From: Nitrospirota bacterium
Lineage (GTDB): Bacteria; Nitrospirota; Thermodesulfovibrionia; Thermodesulfovibrionales; Dissulfurispiraceae
DNA: 64,000 bases
Reading direction: 5' to 3'
Assembly: GCA_040752355.1 (NCBI GenBank)
Contig: JBFMHE010000012.1
Coordinates: forward strand, 49,396-113,395
The notes under the pieces were generated by a model. It had not been told where the DNA came from. It did not search any database and saw only the letters and a program-made list of their open reading frames with translations. Both the position numbers and the translations under genes were made by a program. Positions 17,194 through 26,343 of the stretch are shown here, in pieces. How positions within the stretch are numbered: position 1 is the stretch's first letter; every line of letters starts with the position of its first letter.

Positions 17194-17988
17194 CTAGAGC
17201 AATACCGAACCGAGGAAATAGTCCCATATCAATATCAATATCGATGCCATGACGACCGCTTCGGTCGTCGCCTTGCTGACGCCCTCGGCGCCGTATCCCG
17301 TATCGTCGGTATGGAACCCCTTGTAGCAGGCGACCCAGGTCACGATGATCCCGAAGCTTACCGACTTATAGATGCCCTGCCGTATATCGTCCATCCCGAT
17401 GAAGAGCTCCATCTGGGAGAAGTAGGTGCCCGAGCTCATGCCGAGGAGCTCCACCCCGACAAGATACCCTCCGTAGATGCCGACGAAGTCGAAGACGGCA
17501 GCGAGCAGCGGGAACGTGATGATACCGGCGACGATATTCGGCACGCTCAGGTACCTGAGGGGGTTGAGCGCCATCGTCGTGAATACGTCTATCTGTTCGG
17601 ATATCTTCATGATGCCTATCTCGGCCGTAAGCGCAGATCCTGCCCGTCCCGTGACCATGAGAGCGGACAGCACCGGCCCCAGCTCCCTGATGAGGCTCAG
17701 CGCCACGGCGGGCCCGAGGAGCGCGTCGGAGCCGAACTTTCTCAAGGTATAAAAGAGCTGTATGGCGAGGACCATGCCGGTAAAGGCGCCGGTGAGGAGG
17801 ATCACCACCAGGGACTTTGTGCCGAGAAAGCGGATCTGCCGCAGGAGCAGGTTGAACTTGAACGGCGGCACGACGATGAGGGTAAAGGACTCGACGAGAA
17901 ACGTGAACATGCTTCCCATCATCCGTACCGTCGAAAGTGCCCGCGCACCCACTGATCTGATGAAGTGTTCCATTATTCGAAGCAACAA
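17194..17988 (-). CDS. mlaE: Mla ABC transporter permease MlaE
   Basis: Membrane permease of the phospholipid transporter; 264 residues (or 259 from the ATG at 17973). Shows the MlaE family core with about five hydrophobic segments and VALSLIRELGPVLSALMVTGRAGSALTAEIGIMKISEQIDVF. Start is uncertain: TTG at 17988 or ATG at 17973; neither has a convincing Shine-Dalgarno. First gene of mlaEFDC. The 143 bases upstream hold no other feature I recognise. Confidence 0.93.
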   Translation of the reverse strand: MLLRIMEHFIRSVGARALSTVRMMGSMFTFLVESFTLIVVPPFKFNLLLRQIRFLGTKSLVVILLTGAFTGMVLAIQLFYTLRKFGSDALLGPAVALSLIRELGPVLSALMVTGRAGSALTAEIGIMKISEQIDVFTTMALNPLRYLSVPNIVAGIITFPLLAAVFDFVGIYGGYLVGVELLGMSSGTYFSQMELFIGMDDIRQGIYKSVSFGIIVTWVACYKGFHTDDTGYGAEGVSKATTEAVVMASILILIWDYFLGSVLL

Positions 17989-18131
17989 ATGCTCATCTCA
18001 TTATCGTACATATCGCTTTTTTCATTACTCCTGACGGGGTGCATTGCTATGCCGCCGGTGTTGCGCCGTTAATTGTAGTCCATTTATCACCACAAGTGCA
18101 ACGCCACATGCATAACGCGGCGGGAGGGACC

Positions 18132-18464
18132 TTACCGATTGCTGCTTTTGATGACTATGGTGTCGCTCAGCTCGACAAGCCCCTTGGCGACAAGACGTGC
18201 TACTTCGGGGAGAATGGCAGCGATCTTCTCTTCCGTATCCACCACCTCTATCTTCAGGGGCAGGCTCGTCGAGAGCTCGAGGAGCTTCGACGTGTGGAAG
18301 ACGCCGTCGCCTCCGTATCCCGCAACACCCCTGAAGACACTCACTCCCGCAATCCTGCTTTTGTAAAAGAGATCGATCAGCACCTCGTAGACCGGCCGGC
18401 TCCCGTGCCGGTCCGTTTCATCAACGTAGATCGAGAGTTTTTTCCCGGGTCCCTGCCGTACCAT
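18132..18464 (-). CDS. DUF190 family protein
   Basis: A 110-residue PII-like-fold DUF190 protein (KLSIYVDETDRHGSRPVYEVLIDLFYKSRIAGVSVFRGVAGYGGDG; LPLKIEVVDTEEKIAAILPEV). Members are often encoded beside crcB/fluC, as here (9-base gap), and are thought to regulate or sense in that context. The biochemical function is not established. It ends before an unremarkable gap to mlaE. Confidence 0.85.
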   Translation of the reverse strand: MVRQGPGKKLSIYVDETDRHGSRPVYEVLIDLFYKSRIAGVSVFRGVAGYGGDGVFHTSKLLELSTSLPLKIEVVDTEEKIAAILPEVARLVAKGLVELSDTIVIKSSNR

Positions 18465-18473
18465 GCGAAGCTC

Positions 18474-18848
18474 CTATACCGCTCGTGCGATGAGCTCTCC
18501 TGCCTTCAGGGCAGCAAAGCCGGCGACGACGCTGCAGGCAACGTTCAGTGCAGCGATCAGCCATTCCCCGTCCTTGATCAGCATCCCCGTCTCGTATTCG
18601 AAGGTCGAGAAGGTCGTATACGCTCCGAGGAAACCGACCGAGAGCAGCAGCCGCCACTGCGGATTCACCATGAAGCGTTCGAGGGAGACCGCCATGAGGA
18701 GACCGATAAGGAAGCTCCCGCTCACATTAACGACGAAGGTGCCCAGGGGAAAGGTCCTCCCCCACTTCTGGCCTACCCAGAGGGCGACAGCATACCGCGC
18801 TGCAGCACCGAAAAAGCCCCCTATGCCGACGATGAGAAAGTTCCGCAT
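18474..18848 (-). CDS. crcB: Fluoride ion channel/exporter CrcB (FluC)
   Basis: A 124-residue four-helix membrane protein that forms dual-topology dimers expelling fluoride. Family motifs present: GGFFGAAARYAVAL, FPLGTFVVNVSGSFLIGLL and GFLGAYTTFSTFEYET (the Phe box). ATG at 18848 with AGGGAGGGG upstream is chosen over a longer reading. No fluoride riboswitch consensus was found upstream. Confidence 0.93.
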   Translation of the reverse strand: MRNFLIVGIGGFFGAAARYAVALWVGQKWGRTFPLGTFVVNVSGSFLIGLLMAVSLERFMVNPQWRLLLSVGFLGAYTTFSTFEYETGMLIKDGEWLIAALNVACSVVAGFAALKAGELIARAV

Positions 18849-18900
18849 GCCCCTCCCTGCGACTCCACAGCCGTGTATGCGCCTTGTATAAATCGGCATA

Positions 18901-19485
18901 TTATGGGCTATTCTCCGCCTTTACATCAAGCCTCACGTCACTGCCGCTGCCTCCCCGATGGCCCCGTCTCCTTTTGAGCCTGAACCCGAAGGTCGAGAGC
19001 GCAGCATTGATTCCTGCCCCGACCGCCCCTTGATAGATGAAATCCGCGCCCGAATGGTGCACCGCATGCTCGGGATGGCGTGTTGCATAGGCGCCGCCGA
19101 GCACAACCGGCAGGTCGCCCAACTGCTCTCTGACCAGCGCGGCCGCCCTCCGTATGCCGGGATACCAGCAGCTCATGAGCGGGGCGATGAAGACGAGGTC
19201 GACCGGTGCAGCAGCGGCAACCCGGCCTCTGAACTCCTCACTGCTGATGCCGCAGCACCGGCGGGTCCGGGAGGCGATGTCCTGCACTGCGGCCCCTCCT
19301 GCCCTGAAACGCCCTGCCCCGAAATGATTCATCTCGTATGCAGCGGTGCAATCGATGCAAGAGAGCGCGACCTCATAGGCGCTGAGGTACTCGGCGACCT
19401 TGAACAGCCCGGGAGGCGACGCCCCTGCGCTACCAGCAGTGAAATCATCGATCCACGGATTGATGAGAAGTATCGTAAGGTGCAT
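18901..19485 (-). CDS. Stand-alone B12-binding-domain-like protein (radical SAM partner lost)
   Basis: A 194-residue protein matching the N-terminal cobalamin-binding-type Rossmann domain of B12-radical SAM enzymes: ILLINPWIDDFTA, SPPGLFKVAEYLS, VDLVFIAPLMSCWYPG, LPVVLGGAYATRHPEHA, GADFIYQG. After about residue 165, where the radical SAM domain with CxxxCxxC should begin, the sequence becomes basic and ends. It is therefore either a truncated gene or a domain working alone. No DxHxxG cobalamin motif is evident. ATG at 19485 was chosen because the conserved domain starts there. Divergent from prmA. Confidence 0.65.
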   Translation of the reverse strand: MHLTILLINPWIDDFTAGSAGASPPGLFKVAEYLSAYEVALSCIDCTAAYEMNHFGAGRFRAGGAAVQDIASRTRRCCGISSEEFRGRVAAAAPVDLVFIAPLMSCWYPGIRRAAALVREQLGDLPVVLGGAYATRHPEHAVHHSGADFIYQGAVGAGINAALSTFGFRLKRRRGHRGGSGSDVRLDVKAENSP

Positions 19486-19569
19486 CGGTACCTGCTCTCC
19501 GGATTGCATGGTTGCCGGCTGTGCCGATATAGTATAAGGATACCAGTTTCAGACAGGGGTGCGCCAGCC

Positions 19570-20412
19570 ATGGGATACTACGAATTCACCATCACCGTTG
19601 CCGATGCCTCCCGGGATGCGCTCATGCAGGGCGTTCATGCCATCGGATGCCTCGGCATCGTGGAGCGCGAGGGAGGCCTGGTCGTCTACTTCTCCGACAC
19701 CCTCGGCATCGACAGGATCAGGAAAGAGCTCGATTCGTTCATCGCTGTTCTCGGAGCATCGGGGCTCGATCCTGCGGTTACGTATACCTGCATCTTCCTT
19801 TCGGAACGCGACTGGAACGAGTCGTGGAAGAAGAAATTCCGGCCCATCGATGTGGGAGACCGCTTTTCCATACTCCCGCCCTGGGAGCAGGGCGTAGCCG
19901 GCAGGGTCACTATCATCATCGACCCCGGCATGGCCTTCGGCACCGGCCACCACGAGACGACCAGGACCTGCCTGCTCTACATCGACCGCTTTTCGAAGCA
20001 GGTGCGGAAGGGACGCTTTCTCGATGTCGGCACCGGCACCGGCATTCTCGCCATCGCCGCCTCGCTCCTCGGGTTCGGGCAGGTCGTCGGCGTCGACATC
20101 GATCCCCTCGCCGTTGATGCGGCGGAGCGGAACGTCCGCCTGAATCAGGCGGCCAATGTGCTCATCAAAGAGGGCAGCATCGACAGCGTTGAGGGGACGT
20201 ATGATTTTATCGCGGCGAATCTCCTCTCCGAGATATTGATACGCCTCGCCCCTGATCTGTCCGTACGCCTGGAGCCCGGCAGCATCGCCATGCTCTCGGG
20301 CATGATTGCAGGACAGGAGGAAGAGGTGAAGGCGGTCATGGAGCGGCAGGGGCTGAAGACTGTCGAAACGTTCGTCGACGGTCGGTGGGTGACCGTGATC
20401 ATGACAAAATAG
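19570..20412 (+). CDS. prmA: Ribosomal protein L11 methyltransferase
   Basis: SAM-dependent methyltransferase that trimethylates ribosomal protein L11. 280 residues from the ATG at 19570; a longer in-frame reading upstream is antisense to the B12-domain gene and is rejected. N-terminal L11-recognition domain; WNESWKKKFRPIDVG; DPGMAFGTGHHETT; SAM loop FLDVGTGTGILAIAA (about 157-170); catalytic-region IAANLLSEIL. The family length is typical. Confidence 0.95.
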   Translation: MGYYEFTITVADASRDALMQGVHAIGCLGIVEREGGLVVYFSDTLGIDRIRKELDSFIAVLGASGLDPAVTYTCIFLSERDWNESWKKKFRPIDVGDRFSILPPWEQGVAGRVTIIIDPGMAFGTGHHETTRTCLLYIDRFSKQVRKGRFLDVGTGTGILAIAASLLGFGQVVGVDIDPLAVDAAERNVRLNQAANVLIKEGSIDSVEGTYDFIAANLLSEILIRLAPDLSVRLEPGSIAMLSGMIAGQEEEVKAVMERQGLKTVETFVDGRWVTVIMTK

Positions 20413-20551
20413 CCGCTGGATTCAGCAGCCCGTCATCCTGCCGCAGCTCCCCTCCTCGATATCTCCCTTCGCCCCCGTGCCCCCGCCGGCCTCAAGGGCA
20501 TCACAGCCCCTTCCCGGCGGCAGCGATCACCACACGGTTAAAGAAGTCGTT

Positions 20552-20569
20552 CTATTATTTCGATAATAG
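20552..20569. repeat. Perfect hairpin CTATTAT-TTCG-ATAATAG
   Basis: A 7-bp AT stem with a UUCG loop in the otherwise featureless 270-base gap between prmA and the PhnD-like gene. It has no adjacent U-tract; it may be a regulator site or an mRNA hairpin. Confidence 0.4.
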
Positions 20570-20681
20570 TATAGATAAAGCTCAAAGGAGCAGGATACCG
20601 GGGTGCAGGAGTGCCTTTCGGGAAGCTGTTCGGTACGTGGGACATACGGTTATGCGTTAACACGTAAGGGGGCGAAGGGTA

Positions 20682-21581
20682 ATGCGGCTTCTGTATCCGC
20701 GCAAGGAATCACTACTGCCTGTACTGTGTCTCCTCCCGGCACTGCTTCTGTGCTGGCAGGCTCCCACGCAGGCCGGCGAGAGCGGGACCGGAGAACGGCC
20801 GTCAGCTCCAGCGGTCCACGAATATACTTTCGGAATCTTTCCCTATCTCCCGCTGGTAAAACTCGAAGGCACCTTTGCTCCCCTGGCCCTTGAGCTGAGC
20901 AAGGCCCTGGGGCGAGCGGTTCACTACAGCAGTGCCGCGACGTTCGAGAAGTTCTCCTGCCGCTTGAAAGATGCGGAGTTCGATATAGCCTATATTCAGC
21001 CTTTCGATTATGTTCGGATCGCCGCGCCTGCGGGATACCTCCCGGTCGCCAAGCGGCGGACGCCCCTGTTCGCTCTCTTTGTCGTGAAGAGAGAGAACGC
21101 TTTCAAGGGGCTGCACGACCTGAAGGGAGCGACCGTCGTCTTCCCGCCCGAAGAATCGGCCATGTCGTATCTGGGCAAGGCCGCGCTCATCGAGAACGGC
21201 CTCCGGCCCGAGCGGGACATGACCGTGCGGTATGCGAAAGAGCACCACTCGTGTCTCCAGCAGGTGGCAGTCGGGGAGGCTGCTGCGTGCGTGACGAGCG
21301 AGGCGTCGCTGCGCGCTTTCGACAGGGCGTTGCAGGAAAAGCTCCGGGTCCTGGAGAAGACACCGGACATCCCTCCGGTGCTCTTCGTCGTCCACAAGCG
21401 GGTACCGCCGAAAGACCGGAAGGCGATCAAACAGACGCTGCTGAAAACGACCCTCTCGGGGGTTGCTCCTGAGCTGCGGGCTCCGCTCGCTGCCGACGGC
21501 GCCAAGCCCTTTATCGCCGCCGCCGCTGCTGATTATGAAGTCGTCCGCCGCTACGCTGAGGTCATTGCGCAGGAACAATGA
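20682..21581 (+). CDS. PhnD-like periplasmic substrate-binding protein
   Basis: A 299-residue exported binding protein (signal peptide about 1-31, LLPALLLCWQAPTQA) of the phosphate/phosphite/phosphonate (PhnD/PtxB-like) class. YTFGIFPYLPLVKLEGTFAPLALELSKALG, DIAYIQPFDYVRIA and GATVVFPPEESAMSYLGKAALIENG are typical. No ABC permease or ATPase follows. Instead the stop overlaps the start of a hybrid histidine kinase by four bases (ATGA). This favours a role as ligand-sensing partner of the kinase. GGGGGCG upstream of ATG is a moderate ribosome-binding site. The ligand cannot be deduced. Confidence 0.85.
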   Translation: MRLLYPRKESLLPVLCLLPALLLCWQAPTQAGESGTGERPSAPAVHEYTFGIFPYLPLVKLEGTFAPLALELSKALGRAVHYSSAATFEKFSCRLKDAEFDIAYIQPFDYVRIAAPAGYLPVAKRRTPLFALFVVKRENAFKGLHDLKGATVVFPPEESAMSYLGKAALIENGLRPERDMTVRYAKEHHSCLQQVAVGEAAACVTSEASLRAFDRALQEKLRVLEKTPDIPPVLFVVHKRVPPKDRKAIKQTLLKTTLSGVAPELRAPLAADGAKPFIAAAAADYEVVRRYAEVIAQEQ

Positions 21582-23776
21582 GCAGGATATCCCTAAGGTA
21601 CCGCATCGCTCTCACCATCTTTCTCCTCGAGCTCGTCATGATCGGCCTTGTCTTATGGCAGACGCAGAGGGCCTATACCGAGGCGAGCCAGCGGCACTTC
21701 AGGGCGCAAGAGGATATCGTCCTTTCCATTCTCGGCGACCTGGGCCGCTTCGCCCTCATTACGAGAGACTACGGAGAGCTCCAGCCCTATGTGGACCAGG
21801 TGCTCAGGGATCCCAACGTGGTGAGCGTCATCGTCGCCGACCGGAGGGGCACCGTTGTCGTGAGCACCGACACCGCACTCATCGGCCAGCCCCTCAAGCA
21901 GCTCCATAATCATGAGAATACCTACTGGCGCTTCCGCACCTTCGCGAGCGCTGCCGGCCCCCTGGGGCTCATCGCCATAGAATTCTCCAATAAGCCCCTC
22001 CTGCAGGCCTACCGGGAGTCGCAAAGGCGCGGCATTCTCATCGCGTCCCTCAGCATGGCCCTTATCGCCCTGGTCGGCGTCGCCCTCGGCTTCATGCTGA
22101 CGCGCCGTCTCGGAAAGCTCAAAGAGGCGTCGAAGCGCGTCGCCGAAGGCGACCTGGACGTAGCCGTCGACATCTCGGGAAGCGACGAGATTGCTGATCT
22201 CGGCGCTTCGTTTGCGGCCATGACCACCAAGGTCAGGACCGCCATAGGCGAGGTGAAGGAGAGAGAGGAGCTCATCACGAGCATTCTCCAGAGTATCGAC
22301 GAAGGGTTCGTCGTGATCGACCGCGATTACCGGATCAGGCTGGCAAACAAGGCGTACTGCGATCGGGCCGGGATACCCCTCGAAGAGATTATTGGAAAGC
22401 ACTGCTACCTGATATCCCGTCGCAACGATGCCCCTTGCCATCTCGCGGGAGAGACCTGTGTCGTAAACCAGACCTTCGAGACGGGGAGACCGCATTCCGC
22501 GGTCCACACGTACTGCAACACGGACGGGAGCCCCGTCTCGATCGAGACGAAATCGTATCCCCTGTTCGACGCTGGCGGCGGGGTCCGTTCGGTCATCGAG
22601 ATCGAGATCGACATTACCGAGAAGAGAAAGCTCGAGGAGCAGCTGCGGCAGTCGCAGAAGATGGAAGCGGTCGGTACGCTGGCGGGGGGCGTCGCCCACG
22701 ACTTCAACAATATTCTTACCGCGATAATAGGGTATGGCAGTCTCATGAAGGCAAACCTGTCCGATGGGGGGGAAAATACCTCCTACCTCGACCAGATGCT
22801 CGGCTCGGCGGAACGGGCCGCCCACCTCACCCAGAGCCTCCTCGCCTTCAGCAGGAAACAGGTGATGGACCTCAGCCCCGTAGACCTGAACAACGTGGTG
22901 CGAAGAATCGATACGCTCCTGCACCGGATAATCGGCGAGGACATAGAAATAAAGACGGCGACGAGCGACGAGCCCCTGATGGTGCTCGCCGACAGCGGAC
23001 AGCTCGAGCAGGTGGTGGTCAACCTGGCGACGAACGCCCGTGATGCGATGCCGGACGGCGGTTCGCTCACCATCCAGACGGCAGCCGTCGAGATCGGAAC
23101 GGGTACGTCGCAGCACCGGCTCTTCGGCAGGTCGGGAAGGCACGCGATGCTCGCCGTAACCGACACCGGCAGCGGCATGGACGACAGGACGCAGGCAAAA
23201 ATCTTCGAACCCTTTTTTACCACCAAAGAGGTCGGCAAAGGCACCGGGCTCGGCCTCGCCATCGTCTACGGGATCGTCAAGCAGCACAACGGCAGCATCC
23301 ATGTCTACAGCGAGCCCGGGAAAGGGACGACGTTCAGGATATATGTTCCTCTCATCCCCTCGCCCGCAGCGGACGAACCGGCGGCCCCGGCGCCGCCACC
23401 CCCCGGCGGGACCGAGACTGTCCTCGTGGCTGAAGACGATACGGTCGTACGAGAGGTCATAAGAATAGCGCTCGAACAGGCGGGATACACGGTCATCGAA
23501 GCCGGTGACGGAGAGGAGGCGCTCGAAAAATTCTTGGAACACCGGGACGAGATACGGGTCCTGCTCTCGGATGTGATCATGCCGAAGATGAACGGGAAGG
23601 AGCTGTACGAAGCGATCAGGGAGAGAGCCCCCGGCATAAAAGCCCTCTTTGTGAGCGGGTATACATCGGAGGTGCTCACCAGGAAGGGGGTCCTCGAAGA
23701 GGGAGGCTGCTTCATCTCGAAGCCGGTTACTCCCGAGGCCTTACTGAGAAAGCTCCGGGAAGTCCTGGACCAGTGA
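21578..23776 (+). CDS. Hybrid sensor histidine kinase (HAMP-PAS-HisKA-HATPase-REC)
   Basis: A 732-residue inner-membrane kinase. TM1 about 8-28, periplasmic sensor about 30-150, TM2 about 155-175, HAMP about 175-230. A PAS domain follows (about 235-350) with four cysteines in [19 protein letters not shown]...TYC. HisKA contains [10 protein letters not shown] (His near 373); HATPase has N box [14 protein letters not shown] and G boxes [18 protein letters not shown]-terminal receiver has phosphoacceptor Asp in [12 protein letters not shown] (about 664). All catalytic residues are intact. Translationally coupled to the upstream PhnD-like protein, which probably presents the signal. No separate DNA-binding regulator is adjacent, so the output partner is unknown. 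Confidence 0.93.
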   Translation: MSRISLRYRIALTIFLLELVMIGLVLWQTQRAYTEASQRHFRAQEDIVLSILGDLGRFALITRDYGELQPYVDQVLRDPNVVSVIVADRRGTVVVSTDTALIGQPLKQLHNHENTYWRFRTFASAAGPLGLIAIEFSNKPLLQAYRESQRRGILIASLSMALIALVGVALGFMLTRRLGKLKEASKRVAEGDLDVAVDISGSDEIADLGASFAAMTTKVRTAIGEVKEREELITSILQSIDEGFVVIDRDYRIRLANKAYCDRAGIPLEEIIGKHCYLISRRNDAPCHLAGETCVVNQTFETGRPHSAVHTYCNTDGSPVSIETKSYPLFDAGGGVRSVIEIEIDITEKRKLEEQLRQSQKMEAVGTLAGGVAHDFNNILTAIIGYGSLMKANLSDGGENTSYLDQMLGSAERAAHLTQSLLAFSRKQVMDLSPVDLNNVVRRIDTLLHRIIGEDIEIKTATSDEPLMVLADSGQLEQVVVNLATNARDAMPDGGSLTIQTAAVEIGTGTSQHRLFGRSGRHAMLAVTDTGSGMDDRTQAKIFEPFFTTKEVGKGTGLGLAIVYGIVKQHNGSIHVYSEPGKGTTFRIYVPLIPSPAADEPAAPAPPPPGGTETVLVAEDDTVVREVIRIALEQAGYTVIEAGDGEEALEKFLEHRDEIRVLLSDVIMPKMNGKELYEAIRERAPGIKALFVSGYTSEVLTRKGVLEEGGCFISKPVTPEALLRKLREVLDQ

Positions 23777-23777
23777 G

Positions 23778-24875
23778 CTAGACATTGAACCTGAAGTTGA
23801 TGATATCTCCGTCTTTCACCTCATAGGTCTTGCCTTCGAGCCGCAGATGGCCCTTATCCCTTGCTGCCGCCATCGAGCCGGCGGCGATGAAATCGGTATA
23901 CCCTATCACTTCGGCGCGTATGAACCCGCGCTCGATATCGGAATGAATCTTTCCCGCCGCCTTCTGGGCGGTGGCGCCCCTGGTGACGGTCCATGCCCTC
24001 ACCTCGTCCTCTCCGGTGGTAAGGAACGAGATGAGGCCGAGCAGGTCATAGCTCACCCGTATCAGTTTATTGAGTGCAGGCTCCTCGATGCCGAGGTCCT
24101 CGAGAAAGGCGCCCGCCTCTTCCGGCGAGAGTTGGGCGATCTCCATTTCTATCTTTCCGCACAGGGACACCACCTTCGTCGTATCGGCAATGCCCTTGTC
24201 GCCGATATACCGCTCGATCCCGCGCTGGAGCGCCTTCTCCTTGTCGGTGTTGAGGTCGCTCTCCCCGAGGTTGACCAGGATGACCTCCGGCTTGGTCGAG
24301 ACGAACTGGAGGGGCCGCATCAGTTTCTGCTCCTCTTCATCGAAAGAGACGTTTCTCAGCGGGATCTCCCGCTCGAGCGCGGCCTTGCACTTCAGGAGAA
24401 GCTTCTTCTCCGCCTCGCTGGGCTTCTTTCCTTTACGCGCTCCCTCTTCGATGCGTTCGAGCCGCTTCTCGACGAATTCGAGGTCTCCGAAGACGAGCTC
24501 CATCTCGAGCGTCTCGATATCGCGCAGCGGCTCGACACTGTTCAGGGGATGGGAAACCGCATCGTCCTCGAAGGCGCGTACCACATGGACAATGGCATCC
24601 ACATCCTTGATGAGATCGAAGACCTTCCGGTTCTGCGCCATATCGCCCTTGGTGAGTCCGATGAAGTCGACGTATTCCACAGTCGCATAGGTTATCTTCT
24701 TGGGACGGTATATCTCGGCGAGCTTGTCGATGCGCGGATCGGGCACCTTCACCACACCGTAATGCGGCTCGCCGCTCACGGTGGCATAGACGGTCGTCTC
24801 GAGGTTCTGTCCGGTGAGGGCGTTGAATACCGTCGTCTTGCCGGAATTCGAGAGCCCGATGATCGCTAATTTCAC
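23778..24875 (-). CDS. ychF: YchF/Ola1-type redox-regulated ATPase
   Basis: A 365-residue P-loop NTPase of the Obg superfamily. It begins with GTG at 24875 (GGAGGAAGA upstream; VKLAIIGLSNSGKTTVFNALTG), overlapping the upstream gene by four bases. G1 GLSNSGKT, switch motif DFIGLTKG and a C-terminal TGS-like domain (TYEVKDGDIINFRFNV) are visible. YchF hydrolyses ATP and interacts with ribosomes and stress responses. A longer upstream reading runs antisense-like through another frame and is rejected. Convergent with the kinase gene, whose stop lies one base away. Confidence 0.94.
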   Translation of the reverse strand: MKLAIIGLSNSGKTTVFNALTGQNLETTVYATVSGEPHYGVVKVPDPRIDKLAEIYRPKKITYATVEYVDFIGLTKGDMAQNRKVFDLIKDVDAIVHVVRAFEDDAVSHPLNSVEPLRDIETLEMELVFGDLEFVEKRLERIEEGARKGKKPSEAEKKLLLKCKAALEREIPLRNVSFDEEEQKLMRPLQFVSTKPEVILVNLGESDLNTDKEKALQRGIERYIGDKGIADTTKVVSLCGKIEMEIAQLSPEEAGAFLEDLGIEEPALNKLIRVSYDLLGLISFLTTGEDEVRAWTVTRGATAQKAAGKIHSDIERGFIRAEVIGYTDFIAAGSMAAARDKGHLRLEGKTYEVKDGDIINFRFNV

Positions 24876-25453
24876 TCTTCCTCCCCGGACAGCTTCGTCG
24901 AGCACTTTATGGCATCGAAGGCGAAGAGGATCCGCTTCTCTCTCTCGGCCCGCTCGGCGGGGTACGGGGTGAACACCGTCTCCCTCACGATGCGCTCCGC
25001 ATCCTCCCTCGAGGGGATAGCCTCCATGCCCTCGCCGACCGGCGCGCCCGTTACTGCATCCAGGACCCTCGCCGCCTCGGAATCGGTCACGACGGCAAGG
25101 GGTATCTGGCAGGGCTCGACAACGCGGCAGAACGCCACGGCATGCCGCTCCCACGACTCCATAGAGCTCATGACGCATTTGACGACCATGAAGCGCCGGC
25201 CGTTATGCTTGAGCACGAAGTCGGCGGTAACACAGAACGAGCCGTCGGGGAGCTCTATCGTGAACTCCTTGTTCGCTTCGATGTCATCGAGGGAATAGCC
25301 CTTCTGCACGGTGAGGAGCTCCGCGACCCGCCGCTGCACCTGCGTGAGCTGCGCCTGAACGAAATAATCCTCCATAGCCGCTCGCTGCGCTAAGAGCTTC
25401 TGCCGGTCCTCGGGGCTCTCCGGGACCTTCCCCAAAAAAATGTATTCCGACAT
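24872..25453 (-). CDS. HsdR N-terminal-like nuclease-fold protein
   Basis: A 193-residue protein resembling stand-alone type I restriction HsdR_N-like domains. The central FTIELPDGSFCVTADFVLKHNGRRFMVVKC has the D...(x)VK spacing of a PD-(D/E)xK fold. No helicase or methylase partner is present, so restriction activity is unlikely to be assumed. The gene overlaps ychF (GTGA), implying translational coupling. Function unknown; possibly nucleic-acid related. Confidence 0.7.
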   Translation of the reverse strand: MSEYIFLGKVPESPEDRQKLLAQRAAMEDYFVQAQLTQVQRRVAELLTVQKGYSLDDIEANKEFTIELPDGSFCVTADFVLKHNGRRFMVVKCVMSSMESWERHAVAFCRVVEPCQIPLAVVTDSEAARVLDAVTGAPVGEGMEAIPSREDAERIVRETVFTPYPAERAEREKRILFAFDAIKCSTKLSGEEE

Positions 25454-25490
25454 GGGCCTCTTCCAACCGCTCTTCGTTGCGGTTCGGCTA

Positions 25491-25533
25491 AAAATAAAGG
25501 CAGAGGAAGGGGTCTATGACCGCCTCCCCTGCC
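25491..25533 (-). terminator. Rho-independent terminator after the DUF2155-like lipoprotein gene
   Basis: On the minus strand an imperfect GC-rich hairpin (GGCAGGGG ... CCTCTGCC, 25533-25499) is followed by TTTATTTT (25498-25491). Confidence 0.75.
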
Positions 25534-25546
25534 TTGCATGATGCAA

Positions 25547-26098
25547 TTATCCTTTTATTCCCTCTTTGAGGAGCAGCGCATACTTGGGATGTTCGAAAGG
25601 GTGCATGGTCGGGAACTTGGCGAAGAGCCATCCCTTGAAGACGCTCTTGCCGCCCTCGAACACCTCGACTCTCACCGCAGGGTTGTTGGCCTCAGCGCTC
25701 CCGGACGTCAGGGTCGCGCCGTCCATCCGGAAGTCGGGAAGGAACTCTCCGACCTTGATCTTGAGATTGGTATTCGGCACGGCGTACTCGGAACCGATCG
25801 CCACGGCGAACTCATTCGCCTTCTTCGTGGTCTTGTCCTCGAGCACCAGCTTGACCTTGCTCCACCTTCCCTTCACGGAATCAGGAACGACAATCTTTTT
25901 CTCGACCTTCGGCCCCGCGTTCCCATGGGGCGGCATCATCGGCTGCTCGCCCATCGGGGCCTGCATCGGTTCCTGGACCGGTCCTGCCATGGGCGGCATA
26001 GGCGCCTTCGGCACCGGCTGTTCTTCTTTCTTCTTACATCCCGCAGCAAACGCTGCCAGCATAAGACCGGACATCACAAAAGCCGTAACCCTTCTCAT
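25547..26098 (-). CDS. Lipoprotein, DUF2155-like
   Basis: 183 residues from the ATG at 26098 (GGAGGG upstream). Lipoprotein signal peptide with lipobox LAAFAAGC followed by KKKEE. A Met/Pro-rich linker (about 30-60) precedes a compact domain (VVPDSVKGRWSKVKLVLEDKTTKKANEFAVAIGSEYAVPNTNLKIKVGEF...GWLFAKFPTMHPFEHPKYALLLKEG) with the DUF2155 pattern. Its function is unknown. Located directly downstream of tRNA-Ser on the same strand. Confidence 0.75.
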   Translation of the reverse strand: MRRVTAFVMSGLMLAAFAAGCKKKEEQPVPKAPMPPMAGPVQEPMQAPMGEQPMMPPHGNAGPKVEKKIVVPDSVKGRWSKVKLVLEDKTTKKANEFAVAIGSEYAVPNTNLKIKVGEFLPDFRMDGATLTSGSAEANNPAVRVEVFEGGKSVFKGWLFAKFPTMHPFEHPKYALLLKEGIKG

Positions 26099-26129
26099 CA
26101 ACGTGTACCCTCCAACGTGTATGGTTTCA

Positions 26130-26222
26130 TGGCGGAGAGGCAGGGATTCGAACCCTGGGTGGGGTGTTACCCCCACAACCGCTTAGCAGGCGGCTGCCTT
26201 CGACCTACTCGGCCACCTCTCC
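26130..26222 (-). tRNA. tRNA-Ser (anticodon GCU)
   Basis: Type II cloverleaf on the minus strand: acceptor GGAGAGG, anticodon loop CTGCTAA with anticodon GCT, long variable arm (GTGGGGG-UAAC-ACCCCAC), TΨC arm GGTTCGAATCC, and encoded CCA. It reads AGC/AGU codons. Confidence 0.97.
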
Positions 26223-26343
26223 AGGTCATTCAGTCTTTTATCTTATCAACTCGAACGCCCAATTGTAAAGTAATGGTAATCGTCGGGAAAGGGGCGGTCC
26301 GGGAGAAATACGCTGCGCACACGACCTGCGGTATAATCAGAGG

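Noticed and set aside
18849..18905. Fluoride riboswitch upstream of crcB
   Set aside because: No match to the GGNGAUGG...CUGAUGRCUCCUAC pattern.
18958..19569. Long in-frame N-terminal extension of PrmA (484 residues in total)
   Set aside because: It is antisense to the B12-domain gene, has no ribosome-binding site, and PrmA homologues start near MGYYEF at 19570.
24876..25178. ychF starting upstream to give a 466-residue protein
   Set aside because: The extra part lies out of frame over the HsdR_N-like gene, whereas GTG 24875 with GGAGGAAGA gives the standard 365 residues.
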